Positions 6,680-16,683 of a DNA stretch of 64,000 nucleotides are shown here, piece after piece. The notes beneath the pieces are model-generated. The model was not told where the DNA came from. It saw nothing but the letters and a program-made list of their open reading frames with translations, and searched no databases. Each line of letters opens with the position of its first letter. The stretch's first letter is position 1. The stretch is from DSWT01 sp035420085 (GTDB lineage: Bacteria > Chloroflexota > Anaerolineae > B4-G1 > SLSP01): NCBI GenBank assembly GCA_035420085.1, contig DAOLUH010000019.1, positions 33,600-97,599 on the forward strand, read 5' to 3'. A program made the translations under genes and the position numbers.

Positions 6680-9154
6680 TTAGCGCCCCACCCCATAAAT
6701 GACCACATCCCCACCCTGATACACCGCTGGGAACATCGCCGCGAACTTCGCCAGCCCTTCGGCGGGATAGCGCTCGCGCTCGACAGGGCCGATGTAGATG
6801 TAGGCCACGTTGTAGCGCGTCAGGATCTCCCACGCGGCGTTTTCATCGAGGGTGGTAAAGAGGGTTTCCAGGTCTTTCTCGCGGCGCGCGGGTTCGTCGT
6901 AGTTGCCGCGCCATTGACGCTGATGCCCGGCCCACCCCAACACCGTTGGTAGCCCAGTCAGCGCGGAGACGCGCCCTTCGTAGACGTAGGCGCGGAAATT
7001 GTCACCCGGCGCTTCGACGATGACCGGCGCTCCTGCGACATTCGCGTTGAGCCACTGGAACGCGGCATAGTCGCCGGGCCTGGACTTCGCCAGCCACGCT
7101 GCACCGTCCAATGTCTTCGGATTACCGTGCTCTTCGGCGCGCGCGGGCACAGCCAGAACTGTGTAAACCAGGCCAACGACAATCAACAGACAGGAAACGA
7201 TGGTCGCCACATACCGCCACTCCGGCGATTTCACCCGCGCGGGACGCGAATCAAGCCACAGCGCGAGCTGCCACGCCCCGGCCAGGCTCCACAACACCCA
7301 CGCCTGAAAGTAGAACTTGAAGATGGTGTTCATCCGCGCCATAAAGACGTCCTTGAGATAGACGTACTCCGGCGCTAGTGTAAGCAATAGACCGATGAGA
7401 ACGAGTAAGGCGGGGAAGGAGTAGGAAGTAGGGAGTAGGGAGTAGGGAGTCGTTGAGGGCTGAGCGCTGATGGCTGATGACTGATCGCTAACCACTGACC
7501 GCTGACGGCTAAAGAGCGCCAAAACCACGGCGGCCACGCCGGACGCCAGGGCCAAGCCTACCCAGGGGCGCATCCAGCGGGTTTTGATGCCGGCGACGAC
7601 CATCTCCGGCGTGACCGAAAGGCCCTGAATCGGTTCGCCACGCAGGACGCTTTGCAGGTACGGGTACGCCGCGCCTGCGCCCACCAGCAGCCCCAGCAAC
7701 GCGATGGCGATCACCAACCCCGCGCCGCCCGCTAATGCCCACCACCCCTTCACCCCTGCCTCACGCGCCGCGCCGATGATCACACCGAGCGCAGGGACAA
7801 TCAACGGCGCAAACATCACCACGAATTGCGGCCAGTGTGTGGCGTTAAAAAGGTTCGGGAGCACGCCCCCGGCCTGCGAACGCAAAGCGTACCAGAACGG
7901 GAAATACAGCAGGATACTGAGCACACCCAGGACAAAGCCTTCGGGCAGCGTGGCCCACACAGCGTCGAAGAACTGCTGCCACGGACGCCGGGTCTCCTCT
8001 AGCTCCGGCGTCGCGCGCACGTAACGCGCCAGGATGATCCCGCCCACCATCAAGGCCCAGTAGATGGGGAAGTCCCACGTGTTGATAAAGCCGAGCGCGC
8101 CCAACACCAGCGCGTAGCTAATCAAGGGGGTAAAACGCCTCCACCAAATGGCGCTGAACTCCTTTTCATGCAACGTCCGGTACAGATTCAAGGCGAGCGC
8201 GACCGCCAGCAACACAAACGGCAGCACCAAGACGTGCGGGTGCATATCGCCTAGCGTGAAGCTGAAGGCGGGGAACTCGTCAATGATTTCGATGCGGTCG
8301 CCCCAGGGCGCGTAATCGGTGAGTACCCGCGATCCCTGCCACCACCAGAAGAAGCGCGTGGGCTTCCAGGAAAACGGCGGCTGTGGCGCGGCGTTGAGAT
8401 TACGGATGTCCAACCAGGCCCAGAATTTGGCCGAGAGCAGGCCGCCGGCGTGCAGCACCTCCAGCAACCCTTCAGCATTGCCGGTCAGGAGCAGGAGCAG
8501 CGGCGCAAACAGTGCGCGGAATACGGCGCGCCGTTCCAGCAAATCGTAAACGACGCCATAAGCGCCTACCGCCGCCAGTGCGAACCAGCCTGCGCAGCCC
8601 AGGTTGAAGGCCACCGTCGCCGGGATCGCCGCCAGCCGCGTGATCATTCCCAACAGAAAGTAGCCCAGATAATAGTAAGAAAGGGCATAACCGGAAAGCC
8701 ACGGGTCGTGCGGCGGAACCTGCGGCGAACGCAAAACCGCGTTGAGGAACGCGATCTCCATCCACTTTTCACCGCCGGCCGTCTCCAACTGCGGCTGCGA
8801 CGCGCGCACCACCGTCCACAACGCGAATGCGACCAGGAACAGCGCCTCCGTGGTGAAGACAAAGCCCCGGTGTTCCCGCCACCACGGACGCACCTCCGCC
8901 CATTGCCCCCGCATGGCCCACAATCCCACAACGACAATGAAAACCACAGCCACAAGTACAGCAGAAGTTGTGTTTTCCCAGAGGTGGAGAATGCCGCCCC
9001 ACCAAAAGATCACACCGGCCAGCAGCAAGCCCAGCGCCTTCGCCACGGCATACCCCCGCGACGGCAGCCGCCGCAACCACGCAAACGCCAGCGGCAGCCC
9101 CGCCAACGCGAAGAACTGCATCGTCACATACCACGTCAGAAACATTCCAATCAT
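6680..9154 (-). CDS. DUF2298 (YYY-domain) multi-pass membrane protein
   Basis: An 824-residue integral membrane protein with about 14 hydrophobic helices and a luminal-type C-terminal domain of about 120 residues. The features LSYYYLGYFLLGM and EFPAFSFTLGDMHPHV are typical of the YYY/DUF2298 family of GT-C-like membrane proteins common in Chloroflexota; the function is unknown, with glycan or lipid-linked sugar transfer suspected. ATG 9154 (third codon of the open frame) was preferred over GTG 9160 because CCGGAG sits at a proper distance before it. An unusual stretch RQRSVVSDQSSAISAQPS plus PYSLLPTSYS between two transmembrane helices is encoded by repeat DNA (7414-7510). The protein looks intact. 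Confidence 0.88.
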   Translation of the reverse strand: MIGMFLTWYVTMQFFALAGLPLAFAWLRRLPSRGYAVAKALGLLLAGVIFWWGGILHLWENTTSAVLVAVVFIVVVGLWAMRGQWAEVRPWWREHRGFVFTTEALFLVAFALWTVVRASQPQLETAGGEKWMEIAFLNAVLRSPQVPPHDPWLSGYALSYYYLGYFLLGMITRLAAIPATVAFNLGCAGWFALAAVGAYGVVYDLLERRAVFRALFAPLLLLLTGNAEGLLEVLHAGGLLSAKFWAWLDIRNLNAAPQPPFSWKPTRFFWWWQGSRVLTDYAPWGDRIEIIDEFPAFSFTLGDMHPHVLVLPFVLLAVALALNLYRTLHEKEFSAIWWRRFTPLISYALVLGALGFINTWDFPIYWALMVGGIILARYVRATPELEETRRPWQQFFDAVWATLPEGFVLGVLSILLYFPFWYALRSQAGGVLPNLFNATHWPQFVVMFAPLIVPALGVIIGAAREAGVKGWWALAGGAGLVIAIALLGLLVGAGAAYPYLQSVLRGEPIQGLSVTPEMVVAGIKTRWMRPWVGLALASGVAAVVLALFSRQRSVVSDQSSAISAQPSTTPYSLLPTSYSFPALLVLIGLLLTLAPEYVYLKDVFMARMNTIFKFYFQAWVLWSLAGAWQLALWLDSRPARVKSPEWRYVATIVSCLLIVVGLVYTVLAVPARAEEHGNPKTLDGAAWLAKSRPGDYAAFQWLNANVAGAPVIVEAPGDNFRAYVYEGRVSALTGLPTVLGWAGHQRQWRGNYDEPARREKDLETLFTTLDENAAWEILTRYNVAYIYIGPVERERYPAEGLAKFAAMFPAVYQGGDVVIYGVGR
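7414..7510. repeat. GGGAGTA and CTGATGG heptamer repeats inside the DUF2298 gene
   Basis: GGAGTAGGAAGTAGGGAGTA repeated (7414-7450) is followed by CTGATGGCTGATGACTGATC-type units (7456-7510). Both are translated in frame as a Ser/Gln/Pro-rich loop between membrane helices. Confidence 0.85.
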
Positions 9155-9184
9155 AACCACTCCGGTGAACGAAAGTCCGAATCA

Positions 9185-9262
9185 GCGAATGTAAGAATCG
9201 GCGAATATCAGAATCAGCGACAAATCGAATTCTTACTCTCTTACTCCCAACTCCCCCACTCC
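9185..9262. repeat. Tandem repeats AATCAGCGAATGTAAG and ACTCCCT between genes
   Basis: The gap between comEA and the DUF2298 gene holds AATCGGCGAATATCAG-type units then CTTACTC, CCAACTCC and CACTCCCTACTCC units. The second half is the complement of the GGAGTAGGG family at 7414-7450 and 54056-54088. Confidence 0.7.
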
Positions 9263-9958
9263 CTACTCCACCGTAATCAACGGCGCAATGTCCTTGTAGC
9301 GCGTTTCTCCGATGCCCTCGACATTCTGCAGGTCTTCGATGCGCTGGAAGGGGCCATTGGCCTCGCGGTAGGCGATGATGCGCTGCGCCATCGCCGGGCC
9401 GATGTGCGGCAATGTCTCCAACTCAGCGGCGGTCGCCGTGTTGATGTTCACCAGGACGGTGGGCGGCGCAACGGTAGCGACAGCCGCCGGTTTGGGTGTG
9501 GCAGTCGCCGCCCGGCGCGGCACAGTGATGTGTTGATTATCCGACAACGGCGCAGCCAGATTGATGCTTTCCAGATCGGCGTCTGCAATTGCGCCGCCAG
9601 CAGCTTCCACTGCGTCGGCCAACAGGCTGCCCGCTGGCACAGCGACGACGCCGGGACGCTCCACCGCGCCGGTGATGTAGATGTGCAGCGCTTGCACGGC
9701 GGCGGTGGACATGGGCAAGGGCGACTCGCTATCACACGCGACGGGGACGCACACTTGCCCCCAGTAAGGCGGCGGGGTGAGCAAAACGTGGGCGCGCGAT
9801 ACTTCGTCGTCCGGGGTAAATTTACCCATCAAAAAGCCCACAGCCAGCGCCACCGCTGCAACGATGATGAGCTGGATACGACGTTGCTTCTGAACCTTGC
9901 GTAAGGTCTCCGCGTTGGCAAGATCATCATTGACAGCCCCGGGAAAACCAGCCCCCAT
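9263..9958 (-). CDS. comEA: ComEA-type DNA-binding protein (SLBB + helix-hairpin-helix)
   Basis: A 231-residue protein with one membrane anchor (about residues 28-47). An SLBB domain follows (LHIYITGAVERPGVVAVPAG, about 88-150), then a short Ala/Thr/Pro linker, then a C-terminal double helix-hairpin-helix (LVNINTATAAELETLPHIG onward, 168-231) that binds double-stranded DNA. This is the standard layout of ComEA, the surface DNA receptor of natural transformation. No comEC is in the window. It starts 15 bases after the GTPase stop, so it is probably cotranscribed with it. Confidence 0.9.
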   Translation of the reverse strand: MGAGFPGAVNDDLANAETLRKVQKQRRIQLIIVAAVALAVGFLMGKFTPDDEVSRAHVLLTPPPYWGQVCVPVACDSESPLPMSTAAVQALHIYITGAVERPGVVAVPAGSLLADAVEAAGGAIADADLESINLAAPLSDNQHITVPRRAATATPKPAAVATVAPPTVLVNINTATAAELETLPHIGPAMAQRIIAYREANGPFQRIEDLQNVEGIGETRYKDIAPLITVE

Positions 9959-9973
9959 GACGCGACCTGCCTT

Positions 9974-11062
9974 TCATGCAACAATTTCAGGGTCCACAGC
10001 TTCTGGCGAGATTTCTTCGGCCATTTCCACTTCTGCGGCGCGACGACGAAACAGACGTTTGGGCGCAAGAGCGCGCATCTGCCGGTACAAACCACGCAGC
10101 TCCGGTCCTTTGATCGTGCGCCCCACCTCGAAATACCGCCGCGCGGCCTGCCCAATGCCCCACGTGCTGACCGCCGAAATCGCCGCCGAGACAATCCACC
10201 CCAAACCGGGGACAAGTTTCGCGGCTTGCGATCCCAGATAGCGCGAGAGCAGGCTGCCGGCCATCGTCGTCAGCAGCTCGCGCGCGTGGGAGATGTTCAT
10301 GGATTCGCCGTAAGCCGCGGCGATGCGCAGCACCATCCGCGTTTGCGAGGCTAACAGCAGCGGGATGTCGAGACCGGGGACCGGTTGCAGCGAGATCAAC
10401 GCATTCATCCAGGCAGTCCGGCGCACAATGCGGTTGACGATGTGCCCGCGCACATCGGGGAGCGCGCGCGCCATCGCCACAGCGACCGCCGGCTGCGCGC
10501 TCAAAATCGCCGGCAGCAGCCCATCCACGATCCCCAACCCCGTCTGCGCGGAGATCGGCGTGGGACGCACGCCGAGAAGCTTCTCAGCATTCTCCAAAAT
10601 CCACGGCAGATCCTTTTTCACGAGATCGGCTTTGTTCAGGGCGACGATCACCGGGCGACGCAATCCCTGCAAAGTTGTGTAGAGGTCATGGTCGCTCTGG
10701 CGCACCCCGGCTGCCGCGTCCAACAGCAGCAGAATCAAATCCGCGCCTGCAGTCGCCTCACGGGCGATCTCGGCGCGGTCAATACCCCATACTTCACCAA
10801 AACCCGGCGTATCCACCAGCAGAAACGGCCCGATGGGATGCTCGACGACGCCCTTCGTCGTGCCGGGCACGGCGCTCACCGCCGACATCTTCCGCCCGTG
10901 CAGACGGTTGAAGAGCGTTGATTTGCCGCTGTTCACCGGGCCGACGATGACCAGCCGGGCCTGTGTCTCCTGCTCCACCTCGTAGCCGACCGCGTGCCAG
11001 TCCAGCGAACGGAGCAACGTGTGAATGTCTTCCATCTGTCTGGGTAACAGCGAGATGCTCAT
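9974..11062 (-). CDS. Era/YcjF-like GTPase with DUF697 C-terminal domain
   Basis: A 362-residue protein. A TrmE-Era-EngA-type GTPase domain shows G1 GPVNSGKST (41-49), G2 Thr in PGTTKG, G3 DTPG (84-87) and G4 NKAD, with SAQTG as G5. The C-terminal half has hydrophobic helices typical of DUF697 membrane-associated GTPases (LISLQPVPGLDIPLLL and a second LGWIVSAAISAV). ATG 11062 was chosen over an upstream TTG because GAGGAG lies five bases before it. The role is unknown; the family is thought to act at the membrane. Confidence 0.85.
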   Translation of the reverse strand: MSISLLPRQMEDIHTLLRSLDWHAVGYEVEQETQARLVIVGPVNSGKSTLFNRLHGRKMSAVSAVPGTTKGVVEHPIGPFLLVDTPGFGEVWGIDRAEIAREATAGADLILLLLDAAAGVRQSDHDLYTTLQGLRRPVIVALNKADLVKKDLPWILENAEKLLGVRPTPISAQTGLGIVDGLLPAILSAQPAVAVAMARALPDVRGHIVNRIVRRTAWMNALISLQPVPGLDIPLLLASQTRMVLRIAAAYGESMNISHARELLTTMAGSLLSRYLGSQAAKLVPGLGWIVSAAISAVSTWGIGQAARRYFEVGRTIKGPELRGLYRQMRALAPKRLFRRRAAEVEMAEEISPEAVDPEIVA

Positions 11063-11092
11063 TGGTCTCCTCAAGCAATGGGGGGATAATCG

Positions 11093-13204
11093 CTACAGGG
11101 CCGGCCCGGCCAGAGGTAAGGTAAACGTGAACGTCGTGCCCTGCTCCGATGTCTTGGAAACCCAAATTCGTTCGCCGTGAGCATCCAGAACCATCCGGCA
11201 GAAGGCCAAACCGAGACCGCTCCCGCGTTCTATTTGCTGCCCGGCCACGAATTTGGTAAAGAGATTGCGCCGGATTTCAACAGGGATGCCCGGCCCGGTG
11301 TCGGAAACAGAAATCCGCAGTTTGTCCGGTATTTCAGGTTCGACCTCCGCCGCCACAGACACTTCTCCGCCGGCGGGTGTAAATTTCAGGGCGTTGCCGA
11401 TCAAATTTTGCAGTACACGCTCAATCAAGTCTTTATCGGCCCGCACCAGCGGGATATTTTCGGGGACTTGATTGACAAAATGCAGGTCGTGCTCATTCGC
11501 CAGCGGTCTTTGGATCTCTTCCAGATCATTCACCAGGTCCGAGAAGCGGAAAACGGTAGGCGTCAACGGCATCTGCCCGGTCTCCAGACGGCTAATGTCG
11601 AGGATAGCATTGACCAGCTTGACCATTCGCTCGGTACTGACGAGCGCAATATCAACCACACGCCGCTGTCCCTCCAGCAACGCCGCGCCGGCGCTCCGCG
11701 ATAGCAAAGTCAGTGCGGCGTGAATACCCGTCAGAGGATTGCGCAGGTCGTGAACCATCGTGTGCGTCAAGTCTTCGCGGAATTGCTCCAGGAAGCGGGC
11801 TTCGGTGACGTCGCGCAACATCAGGAGCCGCCCCAACGGTTGCTCGACGCCACGGACCGACCAACTCAACCACTGAATCGTCCGCAAGCCAATTTTGGTT
11901 TCGCCCTCGTGCGATTGCTCTTCGCCGGAGCGTATCCGCCGCATCTCATCCAGAATGATTTTGACAACATGCGGCGCATGGCCGCGCAATTGGTTGACGG
12001 CATCCCACAGTGCGTGGTCAACCCACATGTCTGGTTCACCCGCCAACCCCAGAAAGCGCAGCGCCGGTTTGTTGACGACCAGCATACGCAGGTCAAGACC
12101 CAACAGGATGACACCATCGCGGCTGGATTGGACGACTGTACGCAGACGCTCGCGTTCTTCGGTGATCGTCTGGAAGAGTTGCGCGTTTTGCATCGCCGTG
12201 ACGATTTGCGCGGCAGTCGCCATCAGCAAGTCAACGTCTGACTGCGTGAAATCCCGCCGGTCGGGACGGTTGACCGCCACAAGTACGCCGCAGGGTTGAT
12301 CGCGCGCGAGCAATGGCGCGAGGGCCACTGCGCCCCCCGCTTCATCCACATACCATGGCCGTCCATCCATACGCATCCGTGCAGCCAACGCCTCTTTGGA
12401 GAGGAAGATGGGCCGGCCCTCACGCATCACTTCGCCGAGCAGACCCGCTATGGCAGCGTCAAAACTCAGTTTGGGTATGGGGGGATGCTCTGTCCCACCC
12501 ACCAGCACATCGGTGATTTGCTGGTTCGCCAGATCGCAACGCAACAGCCAGGTCTGGTCGGCGCGCAAGGCGCTGGCAAGGCTGTTCAACAACGCCGGTA
12601 AGATGTCATCGAACCGGCGCGAGCCAATGAGCGCGCGGCTGACGAAGTACAATGTCTCCGTCTTGCGCGTTGTCGCCCAGAAGCGATCTTCAGTATGCTG
12701 GCGTGTTGATACTTCCTGCTGCAAGGTGGTGTAGAGTTGCGCGTTCTGCAAAGCCAGCGAGAGGACTTCGCCTAACGACTGCGCCAACAGGCGCGCCTCG
12801 TCATCCAGGGCGGCAGGTTGATTGTGCACGATGTAAAGTAACAGGTGAACCCACTCGCCACGCTTCAGAGGAACGACCATCACGCCGCAACCATTCACCG
12901 GCTGCGGGAACAGCAATGCAGCTCCGGGTACATCCGGCGCATAATCAGGGGCTTTCGTTTGCAGTGCTCGCGCAACGAGTGGATGCGTAGAAGACGCGCT
13001 CGCATCAAGCGGTGGGGCCAGAAATCCGGCGGAAGCCGTCACGCGCACAACACCCGCATCGTAGTCCGGTGATAACAGGGAGATGCCTGACCAACCCGTT
13101 AACTGAGCGATATAGGCGACACTCTCCTGCGCCAAACCCTCTACTCGCTGAAATCTTCGCAAAAACTGCAAGACCTCGTTGAGAACAGTTAAGCGGTTGT
13201 CCAC
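11093..13204 (-). CDS. Sensor histidine kinase GAF-GAF-PAS-HisKA-HATPase
   Basis: A 703-residue soluble kinase. Two GAF domains span about residues 15-165 and 190-345, a PAS domain about 355-470, then HisKA with the phospho-acceptor in MVHDLRNPLTG (near residue 485) and a HATPase domain with N-box NLIGNALKFTP, SDTGPGIP and GSGLGLAF. There are no membrane segments, so input is probably intracellular ligands or redox. No response regulator is adjacent, making it an orphan here. It starts with GTG 13204 after AGAGGAG. It ends 30 bases before the GTPase start, in the same direction. Confidence 0.92.
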   Translation of the reverse strand: MDNRLTVLNEVLQFLRRFQRVEGLAQESVAYIAQLTGWSGISLLSPDYDAGVVRVTASAGFLAPPLDASASSTHPLVARALQTKAPDYAPDVPGAALLFPQPVNGCGVMVVPLKRGEWVHLLLYIVHNQPAALDDEARLLAQSLGEVLSLALQNAQLYTTLQQEVSTRQHTEDRFWATTRKTETLYFVSRALIGSRRFDDILPALLNSLASALRADQTWLLRCDLANQQITDVLVGGTEHPPIPKLSFDAAIAGLLGEVMREGRPIFLSKEALAARMRMDGRPWYVDEAGGAVALAPLLARDQPCGVLVAVNRPDRRDFTQSDVDLLMATAAQIVTAMQNAQLFQTITEERERLRTVVQSSRDGVILLGLDLRMLVVNKPALRFLGLAGEPDMWVDHALWDAVNQLRGHAPHVVKIILDEMRRIRSGEEQSHEGETKIGLRTIQWLSWSVRGVEQPLGRLLMLRDVTEARFLEQFREDLTHTMVHDLRNPLTGIHAALTLLSRSAGAALLEGQRRVVDIALVSTERMVKLVNAILDISRLETGQMPLTPTVFRFSDLVNDLEEIQRPLANEHDLHFVNQVPENIPLVRADKDLIERVLQNLIGNALKFTPAGGEVSVAAEVEPEIPDKLRISVSDTGPGIPVEIRRNLFTKFVAGQQIERGSGLGLAFCRMVLDAHGERIWVSKTSEQGTTFTFTLPLAGPAL

Positions 13205-13377
13205 CTGTGTCGGCTCCTCTCTGCAAAAATAGTCGCGCCGTCGTCAGTCCGCCAGTCTTGGCGTCAACAGGTTCAATGGACTATCTGACTAAGGACCAGG
13301 CGACGTTTTCTAAAGAGAGTGTAGCACAAAATGCGCTAGAAGTAAAATGCAAAACAACATTATCAGAAGGATCAATC

Positions 13378-15696
13378 TCAAATATCGTCATCGCCGCCGA
13401 GGATGACGTTGCGCTTGCGCCCGGCGCTCTCCTGCGGACCGACGAGGCCCATGCGCTCCATCTCTTCCATAAGTCGGGCGGCGCGGGGGTAGCTGATGCG
13501 CAACTGACGCTGTAAACCGGAGGTCGAAATCCGCCCGTGGGTCTTGGCGAGAGCGACCGCGCGATCCAGTAAATCGGCATCCTCCGTCTGGCCGTCCATC
13601 CGCAACGAATCGGGGCCTTTGGCTTGTGCTAACGCCTCCCAGGGCGGTTTGGCCGGGGTCGCGCCGGCGCTCTTCTGCCAGAAGTGGATGATCGCTTCCA
13701 GTTCATGGTCGGAGATATAGCAGCCTTGCACACGCAGCGGCGCGGACGCATCCGGCGGCAAAAACAGCATGTCGCCGCGCCCGAGCAACGACTCCGCGCC
13801 TGGCGTATCAATGATGACGCGCGAGTCCACGTTGCTGGTAGTGGCAAAGCTCACGCGCGCGGGGAAGTTGGCTTTGATCAACCCCGTCACCACATCGGTG
13901 CTGGGGCGCTGCGTGGCGACGACCAGATGGATGCCGGTGGCGCGGGCCATTTGCGCGATGCGGGTGAGTGTGCGCTCGGTCTCCTCCGGCGTGGACATCA
14001 TCAGATCGGCCAATTCGTCAATGAGCACGACGATGCGCGGCAGCGTTTCTTCGCCTTTGCGCGCCATCTTGCGGTTGTAGTCGTCCAGATTGCGCGCGAC
14101 GGTGGCAGAAAAAAGTTTGTATCGCTGATCCATCTCGTGCGCCACCCAACGCAGCGCCCGGATAATGTTTTCCATGTCGGATTCGGCCCGGCCGAGCAGG
14201 TGCGGCAGCCCGTTGAGGTGACTCAATTCGACCATCTTGGGGTCAATGGCGACCAGACGCAGCACATCCGGCGAGTTGTGCATCATCAAACTGGCCGCGA
14301 GCGCCTTGACAAACACACTCTTGCCGCTGCCCGTCGTCCCGGCGACGAGCAGGTGCGGCATGGCCGATAAGTCCGCCACAATCGCCGACCCGGCCACATC
14401 CAACCCCACCGCAAAGCACAGGGGTTTGCCGCATTTGCGGAAATTCTCGCTTTCCAGCACCGAGCGCAGCGACACCAGGCTGACCTCCGTGTTGGGCACT
14501 TCGATGCCGACCACCGCGCGCCCTGGAACCGGCGCTTCGATGCGCAGGGATTTCGCCGCCAGCGCCAACGTGAGATCATCGGCGAGCGACGCGATCTGGC
14601 TGACGCGCACTTTGCGCTGCTCTTCGCCATCTGCGCCCCGGCTGATGTAGCCCGGCGCGACGCCAAACTGCGTGACCGTCGGGCCGGGCCGCACTTCCGT
14701 CACCTGCGCGGGGACGCCGAACTGCGCCAGCGTCTCTTCAATGATGCGGCTCTTACGGCGGATGTCGTCCGGGTCTGTTCCAGCGCGGCGCGCCTCCTTG
14801 AGCAGGGTGAGCGGCGGCAAAGCGAGGTCGCGGGGCGCTGCCAGGGCTGGCTCGACGGACGCAGGCGGCGCTTTGGGCGTCGCCGAGGATGGCAACGGCG
14901 GCGCGACCGGTTCGAGTTCAGGCGCGGGCGCGGGCGGCGCGGGTTTGGGAGCCTCCTGGCGCTTGGGGACGGGCGAGACGACGATGCTGGAAGAGATCTG
15001 CGCCGCCGTTTCCGCTGGCGGCGTCGAGGTTTGGCGGGCGCGCAGCGCAGCGACCACCTCAACAAGCCGCTGGGTGAAGAGCTGCAGGTCTTCTTTGGTG
15101 ACGTCAAACGCCAGCGCCAGCCCTACCAGCAACACCAGCACCATCACGAAACCCGTGATCAATGCGCCAAGCGCGTCGTTCAAGAGCACGTAGAAGGCCC
15201 AACCGACCAATCCGCCCCCCCGGCCCGACTCAACCAGCCCCCAACTCCGCTGCGTGATGAGGGTCGCGGTGAGCGTGAGCAGGGCGATGAGCGATAGCTC
15301 GAACCCTAGCACAGGCCGCCAGCGCCAGGTCATCGGGCGATGAACCAGGTGGCGCAACCACAGCAGGCCCAAGCCGACGATCAAGGCGGCGGTTGGGTAA
15401 GCGCCCCAACCGAAGGTGAACACAAGAAAACGCACCCACCCGCGGATCAACACGCCCGAATTGACACCCTCGATTTTCCCGGAGATGGCGACCATTGTAA
15501 GCAAACCGAAGAGGATCAGCCCTACCGCCAGCAATTGCTGCCCGGTAGGCCCCTTCACCCAGCCCCACAACACCTGGCCGATCTTGACGAAAACGCCTAA
15601 AGCCGATGGCTTAGGTGCAGTCGCTTTGCCACGGGTAGATGTCTTCCGTGCGCTGCTGCGCGGCTGAGCCATCGCGGCGTATTTACGCTGCGGCAT
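13378..15696 (-). CDS. ftsK: DNA translocase FtsK/SpoIIIE
   Basis: A 772-residue protein with about four N-terminal membrane helices (residues 50-205), a Pro/Ala-rich linker (230-310), the alpha/beta motor with Walker A GTTGSGKS (about 450-458) and Walker B VVLIDELADLM, and a C-terminal gamma winged helix (GRISTSGLQRQLRISYPRAARLMEEME) that reads KOPS-type sequences. It pumps chromosomal DNA at the division septum and activates Xer recombination; a Xer recombinase gene lies about 5 kb further on. ATG 15696 follows GGGAGGG and overlaps the end of the S1-protein gene by 14 bases. Confidence 0.95.
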   Translation of the reverse strand: MPQRKYAAMAQPRSSARKTSTRGKATAPKPSALGVFVKIGQVLWGWVKGPTGQQLLAVGLILFGLLTMVAISGKIEGVNSGVLIRGWVRFLVFTFGWGAYPTAALIVGLGLLWLRHLVHRPMTWRWRPVLGFELSLIALLTLTATLITQRSWGLVESGRGGGLVGWAFYVLLNDALGALITGFVMVLVLLVGLALAFDVTKEDLQLFTQRLVEVVAALRARQTSTPPAETAAQISSSIVVSPVPKRQEAPKPAPPAPAPELEPVAPPLPSSATPKAPPASVEPALAAPRDLALPPLTLLKEARRAGTDPDDIRRKSRIIEETLAQFGVPAQVTEVRPGPTVTQFGVAPGYISRGADGEEQRKVRVSQIASLADDLTLALAAKSLRIEAPVPGRAVVGIEVPNTEVSLVSLRSVLESENFRKCGKPLCFAVGLDVAGSAIVADLSAMPHLLVAGTTGSGKSVFVKALAASLMMHNSPDVLRLVAIDPKMVELSHLNGLPHLLGRAESDMENIIRALRWVAHEMDQRYKLFSATVARNLDDYNRKMARKGEETLPRIVVLIDELADLMMSTPEETERTLTRIAQMARATGIHLVVATQRPSTDVVTGLIKANFPARVSFATTSNVDSRVIIDTPGAESLLGRGDMLFLPPDASAPLRVQGCYISDHELEAIIHFWQKSAGATPAKPPWEALAQAKGPDSLRMDGQTEDADLLDRAVALAKTHGRISTSGLQRQLRISYPRAARLMEEMERMGLVGPQESAGRKRNVILGGDDDI

Positions 15697-16627
15697 ACGA
15701 CGCCCTCCCGTCCACCAGCCCTAGCGCGATGCGGTGTTCGTCAGGCACAATCTCCAGGACGCGCACCAGCACATGCTGCCCGATCCTAAAGCCGCGTTGC
15801 AACGCTTCGACGCTATCCGCATTCTCCAACTCCGAGATGTGGAGCAGGCCTTCGAGGCCATCCACCAATTCCACAAAAACGCCAAAACGCTCGACGCTGG
15901 CAACGCTTCCGGCGAGCACGTCGCCTACTTTGAGGCGGGTGTGCACCGACATCCACGGATTTGTGCTCAACCGCTTCAGGCTCAAACCGACACGCTGGTG
16001 CTCCAGGTCAATGTTGAGGATTTTGACGCGCACGTCCTGCCCTGGTTCCAGAAAGTCTTGGGGATGGCGCACCCGGCCCCACGAAATCTCGGAGATGTGG
16101 ACCATACCTTCCAGCGGGCCAATATCCACGAAAGCGCCAAAAGGGCGCACGCTGGTGACTTTGCCGGAGCAGATATAGCCCACACACAACCAATCCGGCC
16201 ATTCTGGCCGCATCAATTCACACTCCGCCACCTGGCGCTCAGAAAGAAGGATCCGGCTACGCGTCGGTTCGACTTCAATGATGCAGAGGCGCAGCGGCTT
16301 GCCGACGTAAGCCTCAAAACACTTCTCGCGGGCGGTCGGGTCGGCGGGGAAAGGGTAATCAACCAGGTGCGAGGCCGGGACAAAACACTCTACGTTTTTC
16401 CAGTGCGCCATCAGCCCTCCACGGTTGAAGCCGTCAATGACCAATTCCAGAATCGCGTGCGCCCGGTGGAGCTGGCGCGCCTCATCCCAGACCGCCATAG
16501 GGACGTCCGGCACTTCGACCCATTCCCAGGCGCCGTTCGCGCGGCTAAGACTGAGCGGGCCTTCCTCCAGAATGGTCTCCCAATAACTCTCACACGGCTG
16601 CATATGGGGGGGAATGTAACGATCCAT
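15683..16627 (-). CDS. S1-domain RNA-binding protein (three S1-like repeats)
   Basis: A 314-residue protein with one degenerate and two clear S1/OB folds: VTSVRPFGAFVDIGPLEGMV to about residue 215, and VASVERFGVFVELVDGLEG to about 300. The first 60 residues are unique. This is shorter than ribosomal protein S1, which is encoded separately at 25521, so this is a paralogue of RpsA, perhaps a Chloroflexota-specific RNA-binding or translation factor. ATG 16627 follows AGGAG. Its end overlaps the ftsK start. Confidence 0.85.
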   Translation of the reverse strand: MDRYIPPHMQPCESYWETILEEGPLSLSRANGAWEWVEVPDVPMAVWDEARQLHRAHAILELVIDGFNRGGLMAHWKNVECFVPASHLVDYPFPADPTAREKCFEAYVGKPLRLCIIEVEPTRSRILLSERQVAECELMRPEWPDWLCVGYICSGKVTSVRPFGAFVDIGPLEGMVHISEISWGRVRHPQDFLEPGQDVRVKILNIDLEHQRVGLSLKRLSTNPWMSVHTRLKVGDVLAGSVASVERFGVFVELVDGLEGLLHISELENADSVEALQRGFRIGQHVLVRVLEIVPDEHRIALGLVDGRASYAAA

Positions 16628-16683
16628 GCTATCACTCCTTTTGCCAGGCATTACCCTCGCCAGATTGACTTCTGAAACGCCGT

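Noticed and set aside
7414..7510. CRISPR-like array
   Set aside because: Units are 7-14 bases, degenerate and without unique spacers, and no cas genes are in the window.
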